A DNA stretch of 64,000 nucleotides from Caulobacter rhizosphaerae (GTDB lineage Bacteria; Pseudomonadota; Alphaproteobacteria; Caulobacterales; Caulobacteraceae). This document shows, piece by piece, positions 37,147 to 46,003 of this stretch. The stretch is from positions 2,782,501-2,846,500 of the forward strand of contig NZ_CP048815.1 in assembly GCF_010977555.1 (NCBI RefSeq), given 5' to 3'. Under the pieces are notes generated by a model. It had not been told where the DNA came from. It searched no databases and worked only from the letters and a program-made list of their open reading frames with translations. A program made the translations under genes and the position numbers. How positions within the stretch are numbered: position 1 is the stretch's first letter; the number at the start of each line of letters is the position of its first letter.

Positions 37147-38097
37147 ATGAATTCCCCCCAGGACCGTATTCGCTTTCGAGACCTCGATCTCGATCCGATC
37201 CATTGGGTGAGGGAGATCCTCCGAGTCCTCGGCCTGGCCCTGCAGCGCCTGTGGGGCCGCGACGTGATGCTGTATGTCGGCGGGGTGTCGTTCTTCATCC
37301 TGCTGGCGGTGTTTCCCGGCCTGGCGATCCTGATCGGTCTGTTCAGCCTCCTCCTGACCCCCGAACAGGCGGCCTACCAGGCCGACAAGCTGTCGTTCCT
37401 GATGCCGTCGGGCGCCCGGCCGATCTTCCAGAGCGAGCTGGCCCGCCTGGCCCACGCGCCGGAGAAGGCCATTTCCGCCCAGAGCGCCGTGGTGCTGGTG
37501 ATCGGCCTCTACGCCGCCCATCGCGGCTTCAAGGCCCTGCTGGCCGGCCTGTCCTTCATCCATGACGAGGAGGACCAGCGCGGCTTCTTCGGCTTCAACT
37601 TCATGGCCCTGGTGGTGCTGGTCGCCGCCTTCGCCCTGCTGTTCGTGATGTCGGGCGTGTTCCTGACGTTCCGCCTGCTGGCCAGCACCGTAAACCTTCG
37701 CCCCCTGGCCGGCGTGTCGTGGATCCAGAGCGAGTGGACCTGGGCCAGCCTGGGCCTGCTGGTCGGCATGACCCTGATCTACCGCTACGCCATGTCCCGC
37801 GCCCCGGTCGGCTGGCGCGCGTCGATCGCCGGCGGGTTCGCGGCGGCGGTGATGTGCGTGTTCATGTCCTGGGCCAGCGCCTTCTATGTCGAGCAGGTCG
37901 CCCATCTGGGCGCGACCTACGGCTCGATCTCGGCGGTGATCATCTTCCTGATCTGGCTGTCGTGGAGCGTCAACGCCGTGTTCTACGGCGGCGCCCTGGC
38001 CACCGAGATGGAGATCGCGCTGGACGAGCGGCCCCGGGCCCTGCTCGAGGGCCCCAAGCCGATCCCGCTCAAGGCGCCTTCGCCACCAGAAAGCTGA
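37147..38097 (+). CDS. YihY/BrkB-family inner-membrane protein
   Basis: A 316-residue membrane protein with the family pattern: a first helix after GRDVMLYVGGVSFFILLAVF (PGLAILIGLFSLLL), LYAAHRGFKALLAGLSFIHD in the middle, LIYRYAMSRAPVGWRASIAG, and GATYGSISAVIIFLIWLSWS near the end. Six helices are visible. Some members were once called ribonuclease BN, wrongly; real function is unknown. ATG 37147 follows the terminator by 68 bp. Its 3' end overlaps the convergent TusA-like gene by 29 bp. Confidence 0.9.
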   Translation: MNSPQDRIRFRDLDLDPIHWVREILRVLGLALQRLWGRDVMLYVGGVSFFILLAVFPGLAILIGLFSLLLTPEQAAYQADKLSFLMPSGARPIFQSELARLAHAPEKAISAQSAVVLVIGLYAAHRGFKALLAGLSFIHDEEDQRGFFGFNFMALVVLVAAFALLFVMSGVFLTFRLLASTVNLRPLAGVSWIQSEWTWASLGLLVGMTLIYRYAMSRAPVGWRASIAGGFAAAVMCVFMSWASAFYVEQVAHLGATYGSISAVIIFLIWLSWSVNAVFYGGALATEMEIALDERPRALLEGPKPIPLKAPSPPES

Positions 38098-38302
38098 TCG
38101 CGCCGTCCGGGGCGTCGACGATCTCCAGCACGGTCGCCCCGGCGCTGGCGGCGAAATGCGGCACGTCGATGCGGGCCAGCGGGTCGTCGGCCAGCAGGCG
38201 GACCAGGCCGCCGGCCGGCGCCTCCTCCAGGGCCCGGCGCAGGCGCAGCGTCGGCACGGGGCAGCGATGGCCGCGGGCGTCCATCAGGCGTTCTTCAGAC
38301 AT
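38069..38302 (-). CDS. TusA-like sulfurtransferase
   Basis: The 77-residue protein has the TusA/SirA motif RGHRCPVPTLRLRRAL, with the active cysteine in CPxP, and the ending VLEIVDAPDGAISFLVAK typical of the IF3-like fold. TusA proteins carry persulfide sulfur for tRNA thiolation or cofactor synthesis. The start overlaps the end of rsuA by 8 bp on the same strand, so it is translated with rsuA. Its 3' end overlaps the convergent YihY-type gene. Confidence 0.9.
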   Translation of the reverse strand: MSEERLMDARGHRCPVPTLRLRRALEEAPAGGLVRLLADDPLARIDVPHFAASAGATVLEIVDAPDGAISFLVAKAP

Positions 38303-39032
38303 CGAACACGGCCTCGGCTTGGGCGGCGGTCAGAATGCGGTGCGCTCCCGGCGCCAGGTCGTCCGGCAGGGCAAGGCCGCCGATACGCTCGCGATGCAAC
38401 GCGGCCACGTGGTTGCCCACGGCGGCGAACATCCGGCGGACCTGGTGATAGCGGCCCTCGGTGATGGTCAGCCGCGCCTCGCGCTCGCCCAGAACCTCCA
38501 GACTGGCGGGCAACAGCGGCTTTTCCTCGCCCTCCAGCATCAGGGTCCCGCTGGCGAAGGCCGCGCCCTCCGTCCCGGCCAGCGGCCGGTCGAGCGTGGC
38601 GCGATAGACCTTGGGCACGTGGCGCTTGGGCGAGATCACCCGGTGCAGGAAATCGCCGTCGTCGGTGATCAGGATCAGGCCCGAGGTGTCCTTGTCCAAC
38701 CGCCCAACGCTCGAAAGCGCCGGGTCGCGGATCTGCCAGCGCTTGGGCAGGAGGTCGTAGATCCGCTCGCCGTCCTCGCGGTGCGAACAAACCACGCCCA
38801 GCGGCTTGTGCATGATCAGCACCAGGGGCGCCGGCGGGTCGACCGGGACGCCGCGGATCTTCAGGCGCAGCGGCAGGTCGGCGGCGACGGCGATCTTCAG
38901 GCCGGCGTCCTTGATGGCGACCCCGTCCAGCGTGACCTTGCCGGTCGAGACCAGGGCCTGGACGTCGCGCCGGCTGCCGTAGCCGAGATTGGCCAGCAGC
39001 CGGTCCAGTCGCGCCATCAAGGCTTTGCTCAT
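38295..39032 (-). CDS. rsuA: 16S rRNA pseudouridine synthase (RsuA family)
   Basis: RsuA converts U516 of 16S rRNA to pseudouridine. The 245-residue protein has an S4 RNA-binding domain (ARLDRLLANLGYGSRRDVQA), the catalytic motif VGRLDKDTSGLILITDDG with its Asp, then the KVYRATLDRPL and ITEGRYHQVRRMFAAVGN segments of RsuA/RluB/E/F enzymes. Start ATG 39032 overlaps the stop of the upstream methyltransferase gene. The RsuA subgroup call is the best fit; other members of the RsuA/RluB group modify 23S rRNA. Confidence 0.9.
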   Translation of the reverse strand: MSKALMARLDRLLANLGYGSRRDVQALVSTGKVTLDGVAIKDAGLKIAVAADLPLRLKIRGVPVDPPAPLVLIMHKPLGVVCSHREDGERIYDLLPKRWQIRDPALSSVGRLDKDTSGLILITDDGDFLHRVISPKRHVPKVYRATLDRPLAGTEGAAFASGTLMLEGEEKPLLPASLEVLGEREARLTITEGRYHQVRRMFAAVGNHVAALHRERIGGLALPDDLAPGAHRILTAAQAEAVFDV

Positions 39033-39937
39033 TTCCGGGCCTCGTACACCTTGAAGCCGCCGGCGTCGGCGACCGGGCGGACGGTCTTGAAGTGCTCGTT
39101 CAGCACCGCCTCGTAGGGCAGGTGGCGGTTGGCGACGATCCACAGCACGCCGCCCTTGCGCAGCATACCGGCGGCCGCGGTGATGAAGGCCTGGCCCAGG
39201 CCCTTGTCCTCGCTTCCGGTTTCGTGGAACGGCGGGTTGGTGACCACGAAGTCCAGGCCGCTGGCCAGGTCCGCGCCGCGCCGGGCGTCGGCCTGCAGGA
39301 CCTCGACGCGCGGGTCGTCGACATTGCGCCTGGCCGCCTCGACCGCCCGGCGGTCCAGGTCGACCAGGGTCAGCTTGGTCACCTTGGGCGAGGCCAGGAC
39401 GGCGTGGGCCAGGACGCCGATGCCGCAGCCCAGGTCGACGCCGACCCCGCTCAGCGGCGGCAGCGACTTCAGCAGCAGGGCAGAGCCGGGATCCAGGCGG
39501 TCCCAGCTGAACACCCCCGGCTGGGTCCACAGGCCGTCGCCGTCCAGCCGGCGCGGCGCGCCTTCGGCGATGGCGGCGTCCAGGCCGATCACGTGCGCCG
39601 GCTTCAGGGCCACGCAAATCCGCTGGTGACGCTTGGCGCTTTCACCGACCGTGCAGCCGAACGCGACCAACTCTTTGTTCATGCGCAGGCCGCCGCGATC
39701 CTTCGGGGCGAGGGCGGTCAGGCGTCCCTCCACCTTCAGCGCCCGCAAGGCCTGGGCCAGCACGTAGCGCCGCTCGGCGACACCGGGCGGGGCCTGGATC
39801 ACGATCTCATCGACGGAGTCGTCCGGGAGGCTGGCCAGGTCCGTCGCGCCCACCCATAGCGGCGAGGTCTGGAGCGCCCCGCCGGGCAGGTCGATGAGGT
39901 CATGAGACGGCGAACCGTAGACGGCGAAGTTTGGCAT
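39029..39937 (-). CDS. RsmC-like rRNA (guanine-N2) methyltransferase
   Basis: The 302-residue SAM-dependent enzyme has two parts: a degenerate N-terminal domain with DEIVIQAPPGVAERRYVLAQ, and a C-terminal Rossmann domain with motif I VGVDLGCGIGVLAHAVL and motif IV VVTNPPFHETG. The NPPF motif marks N-methylation of a base, and the two-domain layout matches RsmC/RlmG. ATG 39937 (MPNFAVYGSP) is preferred; an upstream start at 40006 only adds a non-conserved tail. It is co-translated with rsuA (ATGA overlap). Confidence 0.87.
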   Translation of the reverse strand: MPNFAVYGSPSHDLIDLPGGALQTSPLWVGATDLASLPDDSVDEIVIQAPPGVAERRYVLAQALRALKVEGRLTALAPKDRGGLRMNKELVAFGCTVGESAKRHQRICVALKPAHVIGLDAAIAEGAPRRLDGDGLWTQPGVFSWDRLDPGSALLLKSLPPLSGVGVDLGCGIGVLAHAVLASPKVTKLTLVDLDRRAVEAARRNVDDPRVEVLQADARRGADLASGLDFVVTNPPFHETGSEDKGLGQAFITAAAGMLRKGGVLWIVANRHLPYEAVLNEHFKTVRPVADAGGFKVYEARK

Positions 39938-40179
39938 TTCAGGATCTTTGCTTGGCGAAGACCAGTGAATGGGCCTCCGAACATCGAGAGCCTGAGCGCG
40001 TCGCAAAATCGAGACAAGAAGTCCAGCCCCGCGTGCGGCCGGGCTCGCCCCAACGTTGTATTCGATTGCGGGGCAGGGTAGCGATGACCTAGACTGGAAG
40101 CGTGCAAGGCTCGCGTCACGAGAGGTCTTACGGATCCTTCCACGGTGCGGCCCTGAACGCAGGGCGTGCGGAGCTTATG

Positions 40180-42381
40180 ATGCAAATTCGACCCGATCAG
40201 CCCGCCGCCAAGATCGACACCAATTCGGGTGAAGCCACACCGCCGGTGACGGTCCTCACCGGACAAGGATCGGTGGTGGTGTGGGACACCTCGGTGCCTG
40301 CGCGCGTGTTTTCGGACGTCTATACATTGTACGCTGACGTCTTCGACGCGGCTGGCGCACTGATCCGAAAGGTCACCGTGGCCAGCTCGGCGGCGCCAGC
40401 CTCGGTCGATCCCCGGCCCCAGGTCGTGGCGCTCACCAACGGCGGCTTCGCGGTGGCTTGGCACGCCACCTACGGCTACGTCAGCGAGGGCGCCGCGTTC
40501 CAGACCTTCGACGCCACCGGCGTGGCGACCTCCGCGGTGTTCAGCATTCCCAACAGCGTGGACGGCGAGTCGATCGTCGCCCTGCCGAACGGCGGCGTCG
40601 CCCTGGCCTGGACGCAGAAGCAGGCCTCGGGGGCTGTCGACGCCTATACGGCGACGTTCAATTCGGCTGGTCAGGTCTCCGCCACCACGCAACTCACCCA
40701 TCTGGCCGCCACGGCCCACGTCGATCCCCCGATCGTCACAGCCCTGGCGTCCGGCTACGCGGTGTCCTGGATCTCGGTGCTCGACGCCCAGACAGCCAGC
40801 GTCTTCACCTCGATCTTCAACGCGAACGGCGTCGAGATCCGCCAGCCCATCGCCGTCAGCGGCCCGTTCTCGACCACGATCAAGGCCGACCTGAACGTCG
40901 CGACCACCGCCAGCGGCGGCTTCACCCTGACCTGGCTCGAAAACCACGGCGGCGCCAACGACATTCATCGCGCGGTGTACGCTGCCAATGGCGCGCAGAT
41001 CGCCGCGTCTGAAGTCGTCGCCCACGGCCGAGGCGTCGAGGTCGCGGCCCTGGCCGACGGACATCAGGCCTTGGCCTGGGTCGACGGCGGCGTGACGTTC
41101 AAGATCCTGGACGCCGACGGCCACGCGATCACCGGCCCGATCGCCGTCACCCATGACGACACCTACGGCCACGTGGTCGGCGACATCGCGGTCGCCGCCG
41201 TGGGCGACGGAAATCAGTTCGTCGTCTCCTGGACGCAGACCACCGCGGAAACGGGTCAGCAGAGCGAGCTGTTCGTCGCGGTCTACGATTCGACCGGCCA
41301 CCGGGTGGCCGAAGCGGTCAACATCGCGGGCAATCCCTACTACGACGAATCCACGCCTTCGATCGACACGTTCTCCGATGGGCATTTCGTGATCGGCTGG
41401 ACCTCCGGCCGTTTCTTCAACGACGGCTACACGCCCTATGTCCGCAACGGCGTCTTCAAGGCGGAGCTCGATCCGACCGTCGAGCTGTCAATCGGTTCGG
41501 TGGACCTGAACGGCGACGGCCGCTCCGACGTGCTGATGCGCAACCACGAGGGCGATCTGGGATCCTACCAACTGGTCGGCGGTCAGTATCAGTGGAGCGC
41601 GCCGACGCACTCGCTGATGACCTATTCTTTGGTCGGGGTGGGCGATTTTAACGGCGACCACGCCACCGATGTGCTGTTCCGCAACAATATCTCCGGCGAC
41701 CTGGGCTTCAACCGCATGGTCGACGGCCAGAACGTCGGCTACCAGGCGATCGGCTCGTCCTCGACCGCCTACGCCGTGGTGGCGACCGGCGACTTCGACC
41801 ACAATGGGACCAGCGACATCCTGTTCCGTGGCGTGAGCGGCGACATGGGCTACTACCGGATGAGCGAGGGCGCCGTCGTCAGCTGGGGCCAGATCGGCAC
41901 GCTGGCCAACACCAAGGCGGTTGCCGGCGTGGGTGATTTCGACGGCGACGGCGACGACGACATCCTGTACCGCACCCTCGGTTCGGGCGCGGGCGGCGGC
42001 GATCTTGGCTTCTACCATCTGCAGAACGGCGCCGTGGTCGGGCAGACGACGATCGCGTCCTCGTCGCCGGCCTATACGGTGGTCGGCGTCGCCGATTTCG
42101 ACGGCAACGGCTCGGTCGATATCCTGTTCCGCAACGACAAGACGGGCGACACCGGCTTCTACAAGATCGACCACGGCCAGTTCGTCGACTGGGTCGGCGT
42201 CGGCTCGTCCTCGGCCGACTATCGGGTCGTCAATGTCGGCGACTTCGACATGAACGGCAGCGTCGACATCCTTTTACAGAACGAATTCAACCACGACCTG
42301 GGCTACTACGCCCTGGACCACGGCCACTTCGTCAACTGGATCGGCGTGGCCACCACCGCCGACGGCTTCTTCGGCGTCTAG
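40180..42381 (+). CDS. FG-GAP/VCBS-type repeat protein, paralogue 1
   Basis: A 733-residue protein with no signal peptide. Residues 1 to about 430 consist of beta repeats with a recurring GGFAVAW/GGVALAW/SGYAVSW motif, probably a beta-propeller. Residues from about 437 to the end hold six blocks of about 45-50 residues, each with a calcium-loop core such as VDLNGDGRSDVLMR, VGDFDGDGDDDILYR or VADFDGNGSVDILFR. Loss of signal peptide plus calcium loops suggests type I secretion, but no ABC/MFP genes are nearby. ATG 40180 aligns with the start of paralogue 2 and has gcggag 6 nt upstream. Function unknown. Confidence 0.85.
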   Translation: MQIRPDQPAAKIDTNSGEATPPVTVLTGQGSVVVWDTSVPARVFSDVYTLYADVFDAAGALIRKVTVASSAAPASVDPRPQVVALTNGGFAVAWHATYGYVSEGAAFQTFDATGVATSAVFSIPNSVDGESIVALPNGGVALAWTQKQASGAVDAYTATFNSAGQVSATTQLTHLAATAHVDPPIVTALASGYAVSWISVLDAQTASVFTSIFNANGVEIRQPIAVSGPFSTTIKADLNVATTASGGFTLTWLENHGGANDIHRAVYAANGAQIAASEVVAHGRGVEVAALADGHQALAWVDGGVTFKILDADGHAITGPIAVTHDDTYGHVVGDIAVAAVGDGNQFVVSWTQTTAETGQQSELFVAVYDSTGHRVAEAVNIAGNPYYDESTPSIDTFSDGHFVIGWTSGRFFNDGYTPYVRNGVFKAELDPTVELSIGSVDLNGDGRSDVLMRNHEGDLGSYQLVGGQYQWSAPTHSLMTYSLVGVGDFNGDHATDVLFRNNISGDLGFNRMVDGQNVGYQAIGSSSTAYAVVATGDFDHNGTSDILFRGVSGDMGYYRMSEGAVVSWGQIGTLANTKAVAGVGDFDGDGDDDILYRTLGSGAGGGDLGFYHLQNGAVVGQTTIASSSPAYTVVGVADFDGNGSVDILFRNDKTGDTGFYKIDHGQFVDWVGVGSSSADYRVVNVGDFDMNGSVDILLQNEFNHDLGYYALDHGHFVNWIGVATTADGFFGV
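42094..42381 (+). repeat. 3' segment nearly identical to 44380-44667
   Basis: By direct comparison this 288-bp segment, the end of the first repeat-protein gene, differs from 44380-44667 at only 5 positions. Upstream of gatttcgacggcaacggctc the two genes diverge at once. It covers the last two FG-GAP blocks and the C-terminal tail. Confidence 0.9.
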
Positions 42382-42459
42382 GCAGGACGCGGCGCGTCGA
42401 CGTTCAGCGCCCAGGCCGCTTCGCGTTGCCCGCCGCCCGCGGTCGCTCTAGGATCAGAT

Positions 42460-44667
42460 GTGCAAATTCTCGCCGACCTCCCGCCCACCAAGGTCCACGC
42501 CGACTCGGGCGAGGCGCAGCCCCAGGTCACCACCCTGGCGAGCGGCAACTACGTGGTCATATGGGACGACGTCCACTATGTGAGGCTCGGGCCCGCCGGC
42601 TCCCAGCTTTATGCCGAGATGTTCAACCCATCGGGCCTATTGCTGAAGTCGATCCTGGTCGACCAGACCAACCAATCTTTCCCCCCTCCGCAAGCGCTGG
42701 TCACGCCGCTCGAAGATGGCGGCTTCGCGATCGCCTGGCAGCGGTCGACCACGTCAACCAAGGCCGCCGCCGCCCAGACCTTCGACGTGTCCGGCAACGC
42801 GACGTCCGCGATCATCGAGATAGCCAACAGCGGCACGGCGCACTCGATCACGCCGCTGGCCAATGGCGGCTTCGCCATGGCCTGGACGCAGCTTTCGGTC
42901 TCCGGCGCGACCGACGCCTTCACCGCGACGTTCGACGCCAGCGGCCAGGTCTCTGCGACGACCCAGCTCAGCCAGCTCACCGGCTCGGCCTATGTCGACG
43001 CGCCGGTCGTGGTTTCGCTGCCGAACGGGTATGCGGTGTCGTGGACGGCGGTCCTCAATGCGCAGACTGCCGACGTCTACACGGCGATCTTCGACCTCAA
43101 CGGCCAGATCGTCGGCGCACCGGTCGAGGTCAGCGGCCAGTTCACCACCGCGGTGCACGCCGGAGTCCAAGCCACGGCGCTCTCAAGCGGCGACTATGTG
43201 TTGACCTGGTCGAAAGGGGCGAGCCCCAACCCTGACGTCTATAGCGCCGTCTACAGCGCGAGCGGCGTCCAGCTGGCGGCGCCCGCGATCACCAGCCATG
43301 GCGTCAGCGCCGAGACCGCCGCTCTCGCCGACGACCGCCATGTTCTGGTCACCGACAGTTCGGGCGTGACATTCAAGATCACCGACGCCGCCGGGCACGC
43401 CCTAACCGGCGAGGTCGCCGTCACCCACAACGGCGCCTATGGCCAGGTCGTGAGGGACGTCGCCGTCACGGCGTCGGCGGATGGCCATGAGTTCTTGGTC
43501 TCATGGGTGCAGAGCACCCGCGAAGTTCCCTCCTCGGCGGCCAGCGACCCCGGCGGCGAATTGTTCGTCGCGATCTATGACGAGACGGGCCACCAGTTGG
43601 CGGCGCCGGTCAATATTTCCAACACCGTCCACAGCGCCGAGTCGACCCCGGCGGTCGTGGGGCTGCAAGGTGATCGGTTCCTGGTCAGTTGGACGGCTGG
43701 GCAGGGCGCGACCGGAATCACGGGTTCCTATACGCCGCATGGCGTCTTCACGACGATCGTGCACACGAGCGAACTGCCGATCGGCCCGACGGACCTGACC
43801 GGCGATGGCCGCTTCGACGTCCTTATGCGCAACCAGGAAGGCGATTTCGGGACCTATCGGATCGTCGACGGCGTCTACCGATGGAACGCCATCGCCTCCT
43901 CCCTGACCACCTATTCGCTGGTGGGCGCGGGCGACTTCGACGGCGACCACACCACCGACGTGCTGTTCCGCAATAACCTCACTGGCGACCTGGGCTTCTA
44001 CGGCATCTTCAACGGCCAGAACGGCGGCTACAAAGGGATCGGCTCGTCCTCGCCCAACTACGCCGTGGTGGCCACCGGCGACTTCGATCGGGATGGGACC
44101 TCGGACGTGCTGTTCCGTGACGCGACCGGCGACCTGGGATTCTATCGGATCACCCAAGGCAACTTTGCTGGCTGGGTTCAGGTCGGTGGGTCGAGCACCG
44201 CCTATACGGTGGTCGGCGTGGGAGACTTTGACGGCGACGGCGGCGACGACATTCTGTTCCGCAACCAGACCGTAGGCGGCCAAGGCGCCTTGGGCTTATA
44301 TCATCTGCAGAACGGGGCCATGACCAGTTGGGGTCAGATCGGCACGTCTTCCGAAGCCTACAGCGTCGTCGGGGTGGCGGATTTCGACGGCAACGGCTCG
44401 GCCGACATCCTGTTCCGCAACGACAAGACGGGCGACACCGGCTTCTACAAGATCGATCACGGCCAGTTCGTCGATTGGGTCGGCGTCGGCTCGTCCTCGG
44501 CCGACTATCGGGTCGTCAATGTCGGCGACTTCGACATGAACGGCAGCGTCGACATCCTTTTCCAGAACGAATTCAACCACGACCTGGGCTACTACGCCCT
44601 GGACCACGGCCACTTCGTCAACTGGATCGGCGTGGCCACCACCGCCGACGGCTTCTTCGGCGTCTAG
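42460..44667 (+). CDS. FG-GAP/VCBS-type repeat protein, paralogue 2
   Basis: A 735-residue paralogue of the gene just upstream, 78 bp after it in the same direction. It shares the N-terminal beta-repeat region (NGGFAMAWTQ, NGYAVSWTAVL) and the six C-terminal FG-GAP blocks (VGAGDFDGDHTTDVLFR, VGVGDFDGDGGDDILFR and others). The N-terminal halves have clearly diverged, while the last 288 bp are almost the same. Start is GTG 42460 with aggatcaga upstream. There is no signal peptide. The two probably arose by tandem duplication; likely an extracellular or surface protein. Confidence 0.85.
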   Translation: MQILADLPPTKVHADSGEAQPQVTTLASGNYVVIWDDVHYVRLGPAGSQLYAEMFNPSGLLLKSILVDQTNQSFPPPQALVTPLEDGGFAIAWQRSTTSTKAAAAQTFDVSGNATSAIIEIANSGTAHSITPLANGGFAMAWTQLSVSGATDAFTATFDASGQVSATTQLSQLTGSAYVDAPVVVSLPNGYAVSWTAVLNAQTADVYTAIFDLNGQIVGAPVEVSGQFTTAVHAGVQATALSSGDYVLTWSKGASPNPDVYSAVYSASGVQLAAPAITSHGVSAETAALADDRHVLVTDSSGVTFKITDAAGHALTGEVAVTHNGAYGQVVRDVAVTASADGHEFLVSWVQSTREVPSSAASDPGGELFVAIYDETGHQLAAPVNISNTVHSAESTPAVVGLQGDRFLVSWTAGQGATGITGSYTPHGVFTTIVHTSELPIGPTDLTGDGRFDVLMRNQEGDFGTYRIVDGVYRWNAIASSLTTYSLVGAGDFDGDHTTDVLFRNNLTGDLGFYGIFNGQNGGYKGIGSSSPNYAVVATGDFDRDGTSDVLFRDATGDLGFYRITQGNFAGWVQVGGSSTAYTVVGVGDFDGDGGDDILFRNQTVGGQGALGLYHLQNGAMTSWGQIGTSSEAYSVVGVADFDGNGSADILFRNDKTGDTGFYKIDHGQFVDWVGVGSSSADYRVVNVGDFDMNGSVDILFQNEFNHDLGYYALDHGHFVNWIGVATTADGFFGV
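44380..44667 (+). repeat. 3' segment nearly identical to 42094-42381
   Basis: Partner of the 288-bp segment at the end of the first paralogue, with 5 mismatches, three of which appear silent or nearly so. See findings for the gene-conversion interpretation. Confidence 0.9.
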
Positions 44668-44696
44668 TCGGCGCCCGGCACGCTCGTCCGGGGCCT

Positions 44697-44786
44697 TGGC
44701 GGGCAGGGTGGGATTCGAACCCACGGTGGACTTTCACCCACGGCGGTTTTCAAGACCGCTGCCTTAAACCACTCGGCCACCTGCCC
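44697..44786 (-). tRNA. tRNA-Ser (anticodon UGA)
   Basis: Read on the minus strand: acceptor GGGCAGG, T8, G9, a GCCGAGTGGTTTAAGGC D-arm, anticodon arm GCGGT-CTTGAAA-ACCGC with anticodon TGA, a long variable arm (gtgggtgaaagtccac), T-arm GTGGGTTCGAATCCCAC, acceptor CCTGCCC, discriminator G and an encoded CCA. The long variable arm and GTTCGAATC loop confirm a class II serine tRNA. It lies between the repeat-protein pair and rlpA; no integrase or att repeat is nearby. Confidence 0.96.
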
Positions 44787-44905
44787 GGAGCAGGGGCCTA
44801 TATCAGCGGTCGCCCGCCCGCTCCAGTCGTTTCGGCGCGTTTTGGTCGCACCTTTTATTAACCAGACTTCAAGCCTCCTGAACGACCCTTTCGCTCGAGA
44901 CTAGA

Positions 44906-45949
44906 GTGATCGGGAGCAGGCGTTTGGACCAGGCAAGCGAAGCGCGGGGCGCGGGTCGCCCGCTGCGCGGACTGGCGGCGGCCGCGCTCGGTTGCGCCGG
45001 CCTGGCCGCCTGCGCCACGCCGATGCCGACCCGGCTGCCGCCGACGGCCTCGTCGCAATCGACGGCCAGACCCTATTCGGGACCGCCCGCCCCGGGGTCA
45101 ACCGCGGGCCTGCGCGGCACCGAGAAGCCCTACCAGATCAAGGGGATCTGGTACTATCCCAAGGCCGATCGCGACTATGACGAGAAGGGGATCGGCTCGT
45201 GGTACGGCGAGCAGTTCCACAACCGGCGCACGGCCAATGGCGAGATCTTCGACATGGACGTGCCGTCGGCGGCCCACAAGACCCTGCCGCTGCCCAGCAT
45301 CGTTGAGGTCACCAACCTGGACAACGGCCGCAAGCTGCAGGTTCGGGTCAATGATCGCGGGCCGTTCGTCGATGGTCGCATCATCGACCTGTCGAAGGCC
45401 GCCGCCGAGCAGCTGGGCTATGGCCGGGCGGGCGTGGCCCATGTCCGCGTCCGCTATGTCGGCCCGGCCGGCAAGACTCCGTTCGACCAGCCGCGGATGA
45501 TCGCCTCGGCCCCGCCGCCCTCCGAGCCGCGCTATGCGCCGGCGCCCAGGACCCGTGTCTACAACTCGGGCCTGCCGCCGGCCCAACCGGCCTACGACGC
45601 GCCGCCGCCGCCCAAGGCCGCCGACCCGGACTATGTCCCGTCTGCCCCGTCTGCGCCCGTCGTCCCGGCTGAACCCGCGCCGGTTCTCGCCGGCGCCGAG
45701 ACGGTCAACGGCGGCGCTGGAAGCGCCTATCGCGTGCAGGCGGGTTCGTTCGCCAATCGCGGCAACGCCGAACGCGCCGTGGCCCAGCTGGGTGAGGCTG
45801 GGGAGACCTCGATCGAGCCGATCCAGCGCGCCCAGGGCGTGCTCTATCGCGTGGTTGTCCAGGCCGGTCCGGACGAGGCCGAGGCCTTCGGCGTGCGCGA
45901 CCGCGTCGCCGCCCTGGGCTTTTCCGACGCGACGGTGCTGCGGCCCTAG
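44906..45949 (+). CDS. rlpA: RlpA-type septal lytic transglycosylase lipoprotein with SPOR domain
   Basis: The 347-residue protein starts at GTG 44906 with a lipoprotein signal whose lipobox is GLAACATP, so it is anchored by Cys near residue 37. The double-psi beta-barrel RlpA domain shows GIGSWYGEQFHNRRTANGE, PSIVEVTNLDNGRKLQVRVN and DRGPFVDGRIIDLSKAAA; the conserved Asp and His of the active site are present. A proline-rich linker follows, then a C-terminal SPOR domain (YRVQAGSFANRGNAERAVAQ) that binds denuded septal glycan. It is probably involved in daughter-cell separation. Confidence 0.95.
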   Translation: MIGSRRLDQASEARGAGRPLRGLAAAALGCAGLAACATPMPTRLPPTASSQSTARPYSGPPAPGSTAGLRGTEKPYQIKGIWYYPKADRDYDEKGIGSWYGEQFHNRRTANGEIFDMDVPSAAHKTLPLPSIVEVTNLDNGRKLQVRVNDRGPFVDGRIIDLSKAAAEQLGYGRAGVAHVRVRYVGPAGKTPFDQPRMIASAPPPSEPRYAPAPRTRVYNSGLPPAQPAYDAPPPPKAADPDYVPSAPSAPVVPAEPAPVLAGAETVNGGAGSAYRVQAGSFANRGNAERAVAQLGEAGETSIEPIQRAQGVLYRVVVQAGPDEAEAFGVRDRVAALGFSDATVLRP

Positions 45950-46003
45950 GCCTGGCCGCGATCCCCTCTGGACAAGACGGGCGTTACGGCCGATTTGAAG
46001 CCC

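Noticed and set aside
44697..44786. tRNA-Ser as an integration site for the repeat-protein pair
   Set aside because: No integrase and no repeated tRNA end or att-like sequence is found in the flanks.
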